A stretch of 64,000 nt of DNA from Strigops habroptila (Eukaryota; Chordata; Aves; Psittaciformes; Psittacidae): the NCBI RefSeq assembly GCF_004027225.2, contig NC_044282.2, forward strand, positions 62,733,725-62,797,724, written 5' to 3'. The notes beneath the pieces were generated by a model. That model was given only the letters and a program-made list of their open reading frames with translations. It was not told the origin of the DNA and searched no databases. How positions within the stretch are numbered: position 1 is the stretch's first letter; each line of letters begins with the position of its first letter. A program made the translations under genes and the position numbers. Of this stretch, positions 22,656 through 33,064 are shown in pieces.

Positions 22656-24600
22656 AGACATAGGTGAGAAGGTGGCAGGTAGGGACTGTCTTCTGGCAAT
22701 GGAGAGGGTTTCCTCTATTGGAGGATTGGTCACTGCTCACCTCGATGACTCCTGCACACAGGACCTGGGGTGAGGGCAGGAGAGGAGACAAAGTACAAGC
22801 ACAGAGCCGGGCAGGTGCTACCCAACACGAATGCCCCATCAACATGCTCCACGTGTCCAGGCTGGGGCATCCACAGACCTTCCCATGCATGTCCTGACAC
22901 ATCCCCTGCACTGCCACAGGCTATCTTCTCCCTGTTCCCTGTGACATTGTCCTGCCTCATGTTCATGATCGTTGCCCTCTGCCACCATCTTCCCTTCCCC
23001 ACTTGTGCCCTGTAACACCTTCTGCCTCCCTGAATCCCTGTCCCATCCCAGCACATGGCTTGTGGGCTATTATGGAGGGTGTAGGTCACTCCCAGGACTG
23101 AGCTTGCTCCCTTCAGGCAGCAGCCAGGTCTGGCTGTGCTCAGCCTGGGGAGAAGGGTGCAGGAGGAAGGACATTTAGGAGTGAGAGACGAGTTCCTCCC
23201 TCAGCATGGGTAAGGTCCTTGTGCCCGTGGGTACCACCAGCAGACACGGGTTCTCTGTGTGCATCCCCTGCAGCAAGCTGGCCGTGGTGTCATGATACAC
23301 AGTGGATGAGAGACCCCGGGTTCCTTATTTATTTGTCAGGTTAGTGTCTGGGAGTCAGGGTCAGGAAGCACAGACCCCAGAAAAGGGAGAAGCTGCCTGC
23401 AGCATGGCCTGCAGGAATATATTTTCCTCCCTTTCTTGTTTTGTAATTGCCTCAAGTTCACCTTCAGCTGGATCAGCAGCTCAAGGAGCCCCAAGGTGAT
23501 GGGCTGGCAACAGTCTCTTTTACCTCCATTCTCTACACAGGGCATGGGAAACAAAGCCCAAGAGCTGATGGTGTCCCCTCAGAGCTCCAGGCCATGGAGC
23601 ATCATGTCGAAGGGTGGATGTGCTCCACGCAGGTCTCCCACGGCATGTGTTGGTCCTCATCTGTGTCACAGCAGTGGACAGGTCTGGGTCCAGTAGCACT
23701 GTGTCACGGAGGGACTGTGTGGGAGCCCTTCTGGCCGAGCACAGGACAAGTGTACGAGCACCTGGTGCAGGGGATGGGATGAGCCATTTTCAACATCCAA
23801 GCGTGGCTTGTAACATACACACCAAGTGCACAGGGCCAGCGATCTCCCGTGCGCTGGCTCCATCTCTCTCCACCACTGCTGATGACCTCCCACCCTCCTT
23901 AGCACAAACCCTGAGGAAGGTTGTGAGCAGACGCTGGCGATTTGAGCCGAGACCGGGCAAGCTTGTGGTGGCGTTTTCCCTCTGCCTCGGGTGGCTCCAC
24001 AGCCTCTCCGCGTTGCTGCAGCAACCTCAGATGTATATTTGTAATGATCTTGGTCTTTGTATGTTGGTGCGTGTGTATTTACATATGAGTGTGTGTAGGT
24101 GTGTGTGGGTGCGTGCGTGTAGCCAAGGGATCTATTTACTGTCAATGTGAGTGTACAGGGGGCAGATCCCAGAGGGGGGACGGGGCTGGGCTGGGGCTTT
24201 TTTATTTTTGCTGTTTAATTGTTCAGTTATTTTGGGTTTCGGGTTTGGATGGGGGTGGTTTTTTTGCGAGGAGGGTGGGTTTGGGTCTGTTTCGGATTGA
24301 TTGACAAGGTGAGGGCCTTGATTAGGACCAAATTTTCGTGCCTGTTGCTCTGGTGATCTATTTAGAAATCAAAAGTTTACCGTATGGTGGCCCATCCGTG
24401 TCACTCTACACATAGGAATATACATGACATATTATAAATATATATATATTATACATACCGTATGGAGCGAGGTCATTAATCTCACTCCCCCCTCTCTGGC
24501 TTTGGATGGACACCTCTTCAATATGCTGTAACGTAGCCTTGACCCAGTGCTGGGAACGACTGGAAAGTGCCGGCACCCTTCAAAAACTGGCAATGACACC

Positions 24601-24606
24601 AATAAA
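24601..24606 (+). terminator. KIF3C: Likely KIF3C polyadenylation signal AATAAA
   Basis: AATAAA followed within 20 bases by CATCATTGCA and then GT-rich GGGTGTCTG, a normal cleavage context. The 250 bases before it are AT-rich and repeat-free. Confidence 0.65.
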
Positions 24607-24850
24607 GGAATGAGCATCATTGCAAAGGGTGTCTGCAGCCTCCTTCATCCACAGCTCCAGCTGTCGGGAGTGCGCCAGCACTACGGCAGTGCAGATGATG
24701 CACTAATCGAAGTGCAGCTCCATGTCACATAGCCTGCTCGGGGGGATTTCACAGGCTGTATGTGTTGAGAGACAAGGATTTGGGATTAGGGCTCCTGCTG
24801 TGGCACAAACAGGGACACCAGTGCCCACCTTCATGGATTTCTCCATATAT

Positions 24851-24940
24851 TTCTAGTGGAAGGTGTCCCTGTCCATGGCAGGAGGGTTGGAACTAGAAGA
24901 TCTTTAAGGTCCCTTCCAACTCAAACCTAATTCTATGATT
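24851..24940 (+). mobile_element. CR1 3'-end fragment
   Basis: TTCTAGTGGAAGGTGTCCCT to CTTCCAACTCAAACCTAATTC, the last 90 bases of CR1. Confidence 0.88.
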
Positions 24941-25154
24941 TCTCCTGTTTTGTGTAAGATAAAGTGTTTGTACTGAAACTAATTTGCGGGAAGCTTTGAT
25001 AAGACAAGGTCTAAGGAGCAAAAGCTGGTTTTGCTGGGTATGAGCACCTGCTTTCTCTCTGAAAGTAAATTTATTAGCCCCAAGAGCACAGAGAGGTCCA
25101 TGTAAAGTTGGTGAGTTGATTTTGAGGCAATTTCATTTCACATGCTCGCTTATT

Positions 25155-25241
25155 TCATAGAACCATGGAATGGTTTGGGTTGGAAGGGACCTTCAAGAAA
25201 ATCTAGTTCCATTATGCTATGATTCTGTGATGATTCTATGG
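25155..25241 (-). mobile_element. Two CR1 tail ends in opposite orientation
   Basis: CATAGAACCATGGAATGGTTTG to ATCTAGTTCCA reads as a reversed CR1 tail. It is followed at once by ATGCTATGATTCTGTGATG, which reads as a forward CR1 terminal repeat. Confidence 0.65.
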
Positions 25242-28200
25242 TAAGGAAGGGAGAAAGTTGGGTTTTGTCACATTCAATTTATCTCTCCGCTGCCACCCAG
25301 GGCGGCCTGCATTGCAGATCAGAAGAGCAAGGTCCCTAGGTGACACAGAGAGAATAAAAGGAGGAGAATGACAAATCAGAAGCATCATGCAGTCAGGAGC
25401 TCTACTTATTCTGAAGGATCTCAGAAATTGCCTGAAGGTGCAGGAAAAGGGAAAGGATTTTTCCACACCATGTATAACTGCCAAAAGCATTCTGAAACGT
25501 CAGCTTTGGCAAGACACGTGGCATGTCCGAGGGGACAAGAAGGCGACTTGAGGCAGGTAAAAATGCTCCAGTCAGCAACAACACTCTTTCCTTGCAAGTT
25601 CTGCAGTGACTGGTTGGTGATGTTACCATCTTGTGGGTGTTTGATTTTCTCTATGCCAGTGGCAGAGCATCAGCCTGGAGAGCAGCTGCTGGTTTGGCTT
25701 AAGAACATGGACATTTCCTCCATCTTTGCCTCTGTCCTGTCCCACACACAGGCAATGGCAAGAGGGCATGAGGGTTGTGCAGCGCTTGGATGCCCTCAGC
25801 TGCTGCATACCATGAATACTGATGATCCAAGTTCATCACATTTGCAATGCAGAAAACACCCAGACATGCCTGAGTTTTCCAGCTTAGCTGGGGTTTGTTT
25901 TGTTATTTGTTTGCTTGGTCTTAGGGGTTGTTTTATCTTTCAATGAATTATCTGCTGCAATTTCTTTGATGCCAACATTCAGTGGGTTTAGCAGTGAGGA
26001 GAATCTTTTGTCAGATTCAAGACCTCTCTGCTTCCCTCGAACAACTGTCCCTTGTAGTCCTACAGGATTACACAGAACCCTGCAGTTTTTACGAGCATAT
26101 TGAACCAGGTTATAGAAATACAATTTGAAGAGCTGTGTCCCATCTACTGACAGTTCAAAAAACATAATTTTTTATTGAAATATATAAAATTGAGGGTAAA
26201 TTCACTATAACAATTTTGGTTCCTTCCTTACTGCAATTCATATGGCTTTTCCTGACATAAATCTAAAGTTTATGCCCAAGATTTGGTATGGCTCTATATG
26301 CCAATATTTACATTTTAAAACGATTAACATAAGTGACAATTTGAAAGGCGCCAAACATCTACACCCCACCTTGGAAAAGGAAAATGCCTGTGAAGGCTTG
26401 TTGCCCCTCCATGAGTGCCGTGTCCAGGTACAAAGTAGAAAAGTATATGTGAGGGGACCAAGGGCCACAAGCATGGTACAAACTGAAAGATCAAGAGAGG
26501 TAGAGCTGAACTAGCAAAGATGTAACATACGCAATAGACACTTGAGTGGCCTGGTTGTTGTGGTGAAGATCAGAGGTAGAGTAGCTACTTATAACTTAAA
26601 TAAATCCTGACATAATCCCCAGTGTTCAGATTCTGTTTGAAATGGAAACCCCTTTTGAAGACATGGGTTGAAAGAGCTGCAGAAGAACCAGCAAGAAGCT
26701 TGTGTGACTCTAAACAGAGGGTGAGTGGGATAGGACGAAGGCAGATGGCCACCAAGGCAAGGGCCACAGCCTGCAACAACTACAGGTAATTACTCCCTGA
26801 AGAGCATCCAGCTCTGCTTTCAAACTGTTAGAAGATGGTTTGAGCGGGCCCAGACCTCCTGGGCAGGGGTCATGGCAGAGCCATTGCTGCTTGCTGTGGT
26901 GTAAGACATGGGTTTGGAGTGGGACACTTAGCAAGAGATGCATTGGGTTACTCCATGGCTAGTGACCGCTGCAGAGCAGCTTCTGGTAGTGCTGGTCTCC
27001 AGACCAGATTCACTCTTACATGCGGTCAGTGACGTGAATTTAGGACTCTCTGCCTGGAGTGTAATTGGGTGCTAGAACCAGGGTCATCAAAACAACATTT
27101 GTGCTGGGAAGGGCCGAGGGGTGACATGGCCACACCTTAGCCTCCCATGCCAAGGATAGAAGGATGTCTCCAGTGAAATTTATACAGATCCTGGTTCTGC
27201 TTCTTCCTGCTCTCCTCTTGTGTGTGAAGTATGAGGCACCCAGACATTGACTTGCCTCCGAACCCTCCAAAACACTTGGAGGTGTGGTTAAGATATGCCA
27301 TGGGAGCTCAAAACAACTGGTTTATAATCGAATGGTTTATCTCTCAGTCTCATTCAAGAAAACCAGTAATGTTTGTGGTTACTGAGCCTGGCTTCTGCTT
27401 CAGTCCTACCCCGTCATTCTGGATGGTGCTTGTAAAGGTTCTGCTGATCTCCCATGCTGGCCCCAGGAGCACATACGTACGGGGCGCAAGGACGGCCAGG
27501 ACTTCTGGATCTCCAGAGAGCTCATGTCTTCTCCTGACCCTGTTTCTGAGACATGGTGAGCAAGCTACACTGAATCCCAATTTTCCTATTGCTAAAGCAG
27601 TGCTAACGCTTATTATCATCTTTGTAAAGTACTTTGAGATTTACTTGTTGTAAGAAGTCGCAAAAGAGCTAAATATTTTTACCCCAAGTAGAATTTAAAG
27701 TATTTCAGCACGGGAGTGCCTACAGCCACTATAAATATGTTGCATGGACTTCCCAAGACGAAAGCTGTGCCTGTATTCCAGAAAGGGATTTTGGGCTTGA
27801 TTGTTTTGTTGGGTTTTGGTTTCTGGTTGTTTGGGGGTTTTTGCTGTTCCTTGATGCTCCGATGACACCCTGTGGACTTTTCCCTGTACTACTGCAGCTG
27901 TGCAAAGACCCAAGAATTTCATTCTTTTTCTCGCCAGTGGCTCTTCTACTCTGTTTCCCTACATTTTTCTCTAGTGACTTCTGTTCTTCAGCCTATTAAC
28001 TCAGTCTTGAATGGCTGTTAGCAGGGGAGCCATGGCACTGATGTTAGTTGGCATACACTGTTCCTGTGCATTGCTGCCTTGCTAACATTTCTTGGTTTGC
28101 AACTAGATGGTGGGTGACCTAGAGCCCTCTGTGACCAATCGAGCTCCACAGCACATCCTGAAATGCAGCAGCGGGTTTCAGGTGTTCCAAGTGACTTGTC

Positions 28201-28990
28201 CACTGAGACTAGGGTGGTTTGAGACCTCCTCCACAATGAATATCCCCAGATTTAGACTCTGTCTGGAAAAATATACTTGTCCTTTGTCCCCTTGGTCCCA
28301 AGTTCTATGCCAGAAGAAGGATTTACAGATTATTTGTAGCTGTTCTGCCTTAAAATGTGTTGCCTATACGCTTATTCACATTGTGGGTATCCTCACAATC
28401 AAAAGCTGATCGCTGAGCAATGTTGGTGCAGACACACAGCAGCTACTGGCTTCTCATGCCATTCTTGTGTGTACTCTGGAAGTGCTTTCCCTCTTGGTTT
28501 CCCTCTGTATCAGAAGAGATATTAAAGGAAGGAAAGAAGTAGGAATTAAACTTTCTTTCTCCTGTGAGCTCTCTGAGTGCTTGTCTCCATTTGAATTCAC
28601 ACTATGAATGTGAGCAGAACCACCCAAAAAACACCACATAGCTGGAAGAGAGGATCACAGTCTTCAGAGGATCATTCTTCCAAACCTGGAGACATCATGA
28701 ATTGCCGAGGTGAGTATGTATCTCCAGAGAGGACGCCTTTAACACCGGAGCGGGGGGAAGCGCAGCGTCCAGGAGCCTCAGTTCGGAGCGGCCAGAGCCA
28801 CTGAGGGAGCCTCAAGTCCTCGACAAGACTTGCCCAGGAGCCGGCAGCTCAGCTGACGCGAGCAGCTGACTCACAGGGGGCGGCGCCAGGAGTGACGGCA
28901 GCAGCCCTCAGTGGGTAAAAACCCATCCCAGGGAGCGCGAGTGATCAGGAGTGCGGCGAACAGGGCGTGGCACGTCAGTCAGGGCGTGGC

Positions 28991-29062
28991 GCGGCACTTG
29001 GCGCGGCACTTGGCGCGGCACTTGGCGCGGCACTTGGCGCGGCACTTGGCGCGGCACTTGGC
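28991..29062 (+). repeat. Six exact copies of a 12-bp unit in the CR1 5' region
   Basis: The unit GCGGCACTTGGC is repeated six times without a mismatch, just before the ORF1 ATG. In the ORF1 frame it would read (ARHL)n, but no ATG precedes it in that frame, so it is probably 5' UTR. Confidence 0.92.
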
Positions 29063-29078
29063 GCAGGCAGCGAGCGGG

Positions 29079-30155
29079 ATGGTGAGCACTCGCCTCAGGA
29101 GCAGGGCCCGCTCTGGGAGCTCTGCCCCGGCGGTGGCCAGCGTAGGCACCCAGACAGAGCCGATGAGAGGGGAGGCTGCGGCACAGACCTCGGAGTGTAG
29201 AAAGTGCCTCGACTGGTCTCTTGAGGTGAGGGTGCACAATGAGCAGGGCTGCACTCGGTGCGCCCTGGTGGAGGTCCTCCTGCAGCAGGTGGCTGAGCTG
29301 CGGGAGGCTGTTGGAGAGCTGAAAGATGCCAGGGAAGCTGAGAGGAAGCTGGGCTGCTTGCTCCAGGCCCAAACTCTACAGGGGCTGCAAACGTCCAGCA
29401 TTGCTCACATAGGAAAGAAGGAGGGCAGCAACTCAGGAAGCTGGGAATTAGTCACGAGAAAAACTAACAAAAAAAGGAGGAAAAGGACAATTAACGACAA
29501 GGGGCTTCCTCCTAAATCTGATGTCCCCACCCAGAACTGCTTCGCAGTTCTGCAGGGGGCTAACGAGAAAGCACCCACCACACCTAATGAGCATCCTGCT
29601 GATGCACCAGTAAAGAGGATCACTACTGGTGCCTCCAGGAAAAAGAGGAGGGTCATAGTAGTAGGGGACTCTACTTTGAAAGGCACAGAGGCGCTCATCT
29701 GCCGGCCTGATCCAGTCTTGAGGGAGGTGTGTTGCCTGCCAGGGGCTCGGATCAGGGATGTTGCTGAGAGGCTGCCTGCTCTGGTAAGTCCTGCTGACTA
29801 TTACCCCCTTCTAGTGGTCCATGTGGGTGCTAGAGATATAGATAGCAGTAGCCTGGAGAACATTAAGAAGGACTACAGAGCCCTGGGAGAGGTGGTTAGG
29901 GGCTCTGGAGCTCAGATAGTTTTTTCATCGATTCTCCAGGACAAAGGGGAGGACCTTAAAAAAGCTAGGTGCATTTGGCAGGTTAATAAATGGTTAGAAT
30001 GGTGGTGCCATAGTCAGGGGTTTGGCTATTTAGAACATGGGGCTCCGTTTGGGAGGCCAGATCTACTGGAGGCTGGTGGAGCTGGTCTGACAAAGAAGGG
30101 GAAGAGCTGTTTTGGTTGGAGGCTTGCCAGGCTGGTCAAGAAGGATTTAAACTAG
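29079..30155 (+). CDS. CR1 ORF1 protein (zinc-ribbon-like, coiled coil, SGNH-esterase-like)
   Basis: ORF1 proteins of CR1 bind the element's RNA. From the first in-frame ATG this is 358 residues. Visible parts are a C-X2-C-X14-C-X2-C motif (Cys40, 43, 58, 61), a leucine/glutamate-rich coiled coil (about 62-100), a basic patch KKRRKRT (131-137) and an SGNH-hydrolase-like domain from [11 protein letters not shown] (Ser198) to the end. The frame is open back past 28911 but without ATG, so the ATG at 29079 (GCGGGATGG) is chosen. The esterase looks inactive: the usual GxND is GARD (250-253) and the usual DxxH near the end is replaced (GGAG, 333-336). The last codons T TTA AAC TAG form a candidate frameshift site. 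Confidence 0.88.
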   Translation: MVSTRLRSRARSGSSAPAVASVGTQTEPMRGEAAAQTSECRKCLDWSLEVRVHNEQGCTRCALVEVLLQQVAELREAVGELKDAREAERKLGCLLQAQTLQGLQTSSIAHIGKKEGSNSGSWELVTRKTNKKRRKRTINDKGLPPKSDVPTQNCFAVLQGANEKAPTTPNEHPADAPVKRITTGASRKKRRVIVVGDSTLKGTEALICRPDPVLREVCCLPGARIRDVAERLPALVSPADYYPLLVVHVGARDIDSSSLENIKKDYRALGEVVRGSGAQIVFSSILQDKGEDLKKARCIWQVNKWLEWWCHSQGFGYLEHGAPFGRPDLLEAGGAGLTKKGKSCFGWRLARLVKKDLN

Positions 30156-33064
30156 ATGTGTTGGGAGAGGGGAGCATTGATCCATCCCAACACTCCCGGT
30201 CAGTTACCAGCACCTGTAATAAGTGCTTGGAGCGATGTAGAGATGTTCCAGCTGCCCCAGCCATTGAGTCGGCTGCATTTGGAGCTCGGCTAAGGTGCCT
30301 CTGTACAAACGCCTGTAGTATGGGGAACAAGCAAGAGGAATTAGAGATGTGTGCAAGGCTACGGGAATATGATGTCATTGGTATCACAGAAACATGGTGG
30401 GATGGCTCCTATGACTGGAGTGTCGGAATGGAAGGTTACAGGCTGTTTAGAAAAGACAGGCCAGGCAGACGGGGAGGGGGCGTTGCTATCTATGCCAGTG
30501 ATAGGCTAGAGAGTATGGAACTCTGTCTGGGGATGGGTGATGAGGTAACAGAGTGTTTGTGGGTCAGGATCAAAGGGAAAACAGCAATGGGGGACATTAC
30601 GGTGGGGATCTGTTACAGGCCGCCTGATCAAGAGGACTCTGTGGATGAAGCGCTCTACAGACAGATAGGAGCAGCCTCACGCTCGCAGGCCCTGGTCCTC
30701 ATGGGGGACTTCAACCATCCTGACATCTGTTGGAGGGACGGTACGGCCCAGCACAAGCAATCCAGGAGGTTCCTCGATTGTGTGGAAGACAACTTCCTCT
30801 TTCAAGCAATAGAGGAGCCGATGAGGAGAGGTGCCATGCTTGACCTCGTGCTCACCAACAGGAAGGGACTGGTTGGAAATGTGGTGCTCCAGGGCAGCCT
30901 TGGCTCTAGTGATCACGAGATGGTTGAGTTTGAGATCCTCAGGACAGTGAGAAGAGCATGCAGCAAGCTCACTGCCCTGGACTTCAACAAAGCAGACTTT
31001 GGCCTCTTCAGGAACCTCCTTAGTAAGGTTTCATGGGATATAGTCCTAGAGGGCAGGGGGGCCCAAGACTGCTGGTTGATATTCAAGTATCACCTGCTAC
31101 GTGCTCAAGAGTGTTGCATCCCGACTAGAAGAAAGTGCAGCAGGAGGGCCAGGAGACCTCCATGGATGGACAAGGAGCTGCTGAGGAAACTTAGGGGGAA
31201 AAAAGAAGCTTATAGAAGGTGGAAGCAAGGACAGGCGGCCTGGGAAGAATATAGGAGCATTGCCCGGGAAGCTAGGGACCAGGTTAGGAAAGCTAAGGCC
31301 CAGCTAGAATTAAGTTTGGCAAGGGATGTAAAAGATAACAGGAAAGGATTCTATAGATACGTAGCAAATAAAAGACAGACTAGGGACAATGTGGGCCCTC
31401 TCCGGAAGCTATTAGGAGAACTGGCTACTATGGATTTGGAGAAGGCTGAGGTTCTTAATGACTTCTTTGCCTCCATCTTCACCAGCAAATGCTCTGACCA
31501 CACCACGAAAGTCTTGGAAAGCAGATGCAGGGACTGTGAGAATGAAGACCTTAGGCCCACTGTAGGAGAGGATCAGGTTCGAGACCATCTTAAGAACCTG
31601 AATGTGCACAAGTCCATGGGACCTGATGAAATCCATCCACGGGTCCTGAAGGAGCTGGCGAATGAAGTTGCTAAACCACTGTCCATCATATTTGAAAAAT
31701 CCTGGCAGTCAGGTGAAGTTCCCGATGACTGGAAGAAGGGTAATATAACCCCCATTTTCAAGAAGGGGAAGGTGGAAGACCCGGGAAACTACAGACCAGT
31801 CAGCCTCACCCCTGTGCCTGGCAAAATGTTGGAACAGTTTCTCCTGGAAAACATGCTAAGGCACATGAAAAACAACGAGGTGGTTGGTGACAGCCAACAT
31901 GGCTTCACTAAGGGGAAATCCTGCCTGACCAATTTGGTGGCCTTCTATGATGGAGCCACAGAACTGATGGACAGGGGCAGAGCAGTTGACATCATCTACC
32001 TGGACTTGTGCAAAGCGTTTGACACTGTCCCGCATGACATCCTTGTCTCTAAATTGGAGGGACATCAATTTGATAGATGGACCACTCGGTGGATAAAAAA
32101 CTGGCTGGATGGCCGCACGCAAAGAGTTGTGGTAAATGGCTCGATGTCCAGTTGGAAACCTGTAACGAGTGGTGTCCCTCAGGGATCGGTGTTGGGACCG
32201 GTCCAGTTCAACATCTTTGTTGGTGACATGGACAGTGGGATTGAGTGCGCCCTCCGCAAGTTTGCCGATGACACCAAGCTGTGTGGTTCAGTTGATACGC
32301 TGGAGGGAAGGGATGCCATCCAGAGGGACCTTGACACGCTTGTGAGGTGGGCTGTTGCCAACCTTCTGAAGTTTAACCAAGCCAAATGTAAGGTCCTACA
32401 CCTGGGTCAGGGCAGTCCCAGGCACAGCTACAGGTTGGGCAGAGAAGAGATTCAGAGCAGCCCTGCAGAGAAGGACTTGGGGGTGTTGGTTGACGAGAAG
32501 CTTAACATGAGCCGGCAGTGTGCGCTTGCAGCCCAGAAAGCCAACCGTATCCTGGGCTGCATCAAAAGAAGCGTGACCAGCAGGTCAAAGGAGGTGATCC
32601 TGCCCCTCTACTGTGCTCTTGTGAGACCTCACTTGGAGTATTGCGTACAGTTCTGGTGTCCTCAACATAAAAAGGACACGGAGCTGTTGGAGCGAGTCCA
32701 GAGGAGGGCCACGAGGATGATAAGAGGGCTGGAGCACCTCCCGTATGAAGACAGGCTGAGAGAGTTGGGGCTGTTCAGCCTGGAGAAGAGAAGGCTGCGT
32801 GGAGACCTCATAGCAGCCTTCCAGAATCTGAAGGGGGTCTATAAGGATGCTGGGGAGGGACTCTTCGTTAGGGACTGTAGTGGTAGGACAAGGGGTAATG
32901 GCTTCAAACTTAAACAGGTGAAGTTTAGATTAGATATAAGGAAGAAGTTCTTTACAGTGAGGGTGGTGAAGCACTGGAATGGGTTGCCCAGGGAGGTTGT
33001 GGATGCTCCATCCCTGGCGGTGTTCAGGGCCAGGTTGGACAGAGCCTTGGACCACGTGGTTTAG
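30014..33064 (+). CDS. CR1 ORF2 protein (APE endonuclease and reverse transcriptase)
   Basis: It nicks target DNA and reverse-transcribes the CR1 RNA. The frame opens at 30014 and overlaps ORF1 by 142 bases in the -1 frame. Residues are counted from 30116 (982 to the stop). Endonuclease (about 58-275) residues present are Asn65 (TNA), Glu92 (TETWW), Asp198/Asn200 (GDFN) and SDH 265-267. Reverse transcriptase (about 500-770) has motif [10 protein letters not shown] (Asp630), motif B SGVPQG (685-690) and the catalytic FADD (716-719). The C-terminal part runs through [18 protein letters not shown] to DHVV. No stop or frameshift is present. The first in-frame ATG is residue 69 (30320), after endonuclease residue Asn65, so translation likely enters from ORF1. 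One odd change is GPVQFN, where an older copy here has GPVLFN. Confidence 0.92.
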   Translation, partial: SGVWLFRTWGSVWEARSTGGWWSWSDKEGEELFWLEACQAGQEGFKLDVLGEGSIDPSQHSRSVTSTCNKCLERCRDVPAAPAIESAAFGARLRCLCTNACSMGNKQEELEMCARLREYDVIGITETWWDGSYDWSVGMEGYRLFRKDRPGRRGGGVAIYASDRLESMELCLGMGDEVTECLWVRIKGKTAMGDITVGICYRPPDQEDSVDEALYRQIGAASRSQALVLMGDFNHPDICWRDGTAQHKQSRRFLDCVEDNFLFQAIEEPMRRGAMLDLVLTNRKGLVGNVVLQGSLGSSDHEMVEFEILRTVRRACSKLTALDFNKADFGLFRNLLSKVSWDIVLEGRGAQDCWLIFKYHLLRAQECCIPTRRKCSRRARRPPWMDKELLRKLRGKKEAYRRWKQGQAAWEEYRSIAREARDQVRKAKAQLELSLARDVKDNRKGFYRYVANKRQTRDNVGPLRKLLGELATMDLEKAEVLNDFFASIFTSKCSDHTTKVLESRCRDCENEDLRPTVGEDQVRDHLKNLNVHKSMGPDEIHPRVLKELANEVAKPLSIIFEKSWQSGEVPDDWKKGNITPIFKKGKVEDPGNYRPVSLTPVPGKMLEQFLLENMLRHMKNNEVVGDSQHGFTKGKSCLTNLVAFYDGATELMDRGRAVDIIYLDLCKAFDTVPHDILVSKLEGHQFDRWTTRWIKNWLDGRTQRVVVNGSMSSWKPVTSGVPQGSVLGPVQFNIFVGDMDSGIECALRKFADDTKLCGSVDTLEGRDAIQRDLDTLVRWAVANLLKFNQAKCKVLHLGQGSPRHSYRLGREEIQSSPAEKDLGVLVDEKLNMSRQCALAAQKANRILGCIKRSVTSRSKEVILPLYCALVRPHLEYCVQFWCPQHKKDTELLERVQRRATRMIRGLEHLPYEDRLRELGLFSLEKRRLRGDLIAAFQNLKGVYKDAGEGLFVRDCSGRTRGNGFKLKQVKFRLDIRKKFFTVRVVKHWNGLPREVVDAPSLAVFRARLDRALDHVV
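30146..30197 (+). promoter_or_regulatory. Candidate -1 ribosomal frameshift signal: TTTAAAC plus stem/pseudoknot
   Basis: The slippery heptamer T TTA AAC (30146-30152) lies in the ORF1 frame and touches the ORF1 stop TAG (30153-30155). After a 5-base spacer, GTGTTGGGA (30158-30166) pairs perfectly over 9 bp with TCCCAACAC (30185-30193). Loop bases GGGA (30170-30173) can pair with TCCC (30194-30197) directly after the stem, giving an H-type pseudoknot with loops of 3 and 11 bases. A -1 slip reads TTT AAA CTA GAT, which is the ORF2 frame, giving a fusion of 358 + 970 = 1328 residues. Heptamer type and spacing match known viral frameshift sites (established); activity here is inferred. Confidence 0.7.
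30156..30293 (+). CDS. Short frame after the ORF1 stop (TAGATG), 45 codons
   Basis: An ATG follows the ORF1 TAG directly, in the ORF1 frame, and stays open for 45 codons to TAA at 30291-30293, overlapping the ORF2 N-terminus. It would be made by reinitiation, or joined to ORF1 by readthrough. It shows no recognisable domain and may be chance. Confidence 0.25.
   Translation: MCWERGALIHPNTPGQLPAPVISAWSDVEMFQLPQPLSRLHLELG

Larger units (their letters stand above)
21102..24625 (+). other. KIF3C: KIF3C 3' UTR (inferred extent)
   Basis: No other gene starts here, and the first AATAAA I found after the stop is at 24601, giving a 3' UTR of about 3.5 kb. It contains ATTTA motifs in an AU-rich patch (21327-21360), a CR1 tail (22531-22655), a TATTTATTTGTC patch (23326-23340), a GT-rich stretch (24063-24120) and an AT-rich (TA)n stretch (24429-24455). 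Confidence 0.65.
24642..28734. other. Intergenic DNA between KIF3C and the full-length CR1
   Basis: Contains two CR1 tails (24851-24940 and 25155-25241) and otherwise apparently unique AT-richer sequence. Open frames of up to 192 codons occur without recognisable domains. No gene was recognised. Confidence 0.6.

Noticed and set aside
28911-29078. ORF1 starting upstream with an (ARHL)n N-terminus
   Set aside because: The apparent start is a GTG and no ATG lies in frame before 29079, so the repeat is more likely 5' UTR.
30110-30116. Alternative slippery run in GCTGTTTTGGTT
   Set aside because: It does not fit X XXY YYZ in the ORF1 frame, and no stem starts at the proper distance, unlike TTTAAAC at 30146.
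30116-30118. ORF2 start at 30116
   Set aside because: The codon there is TTG in poor context. The frame is open back to 30014, so this is no real start; entry from ORF1 is more plausible.
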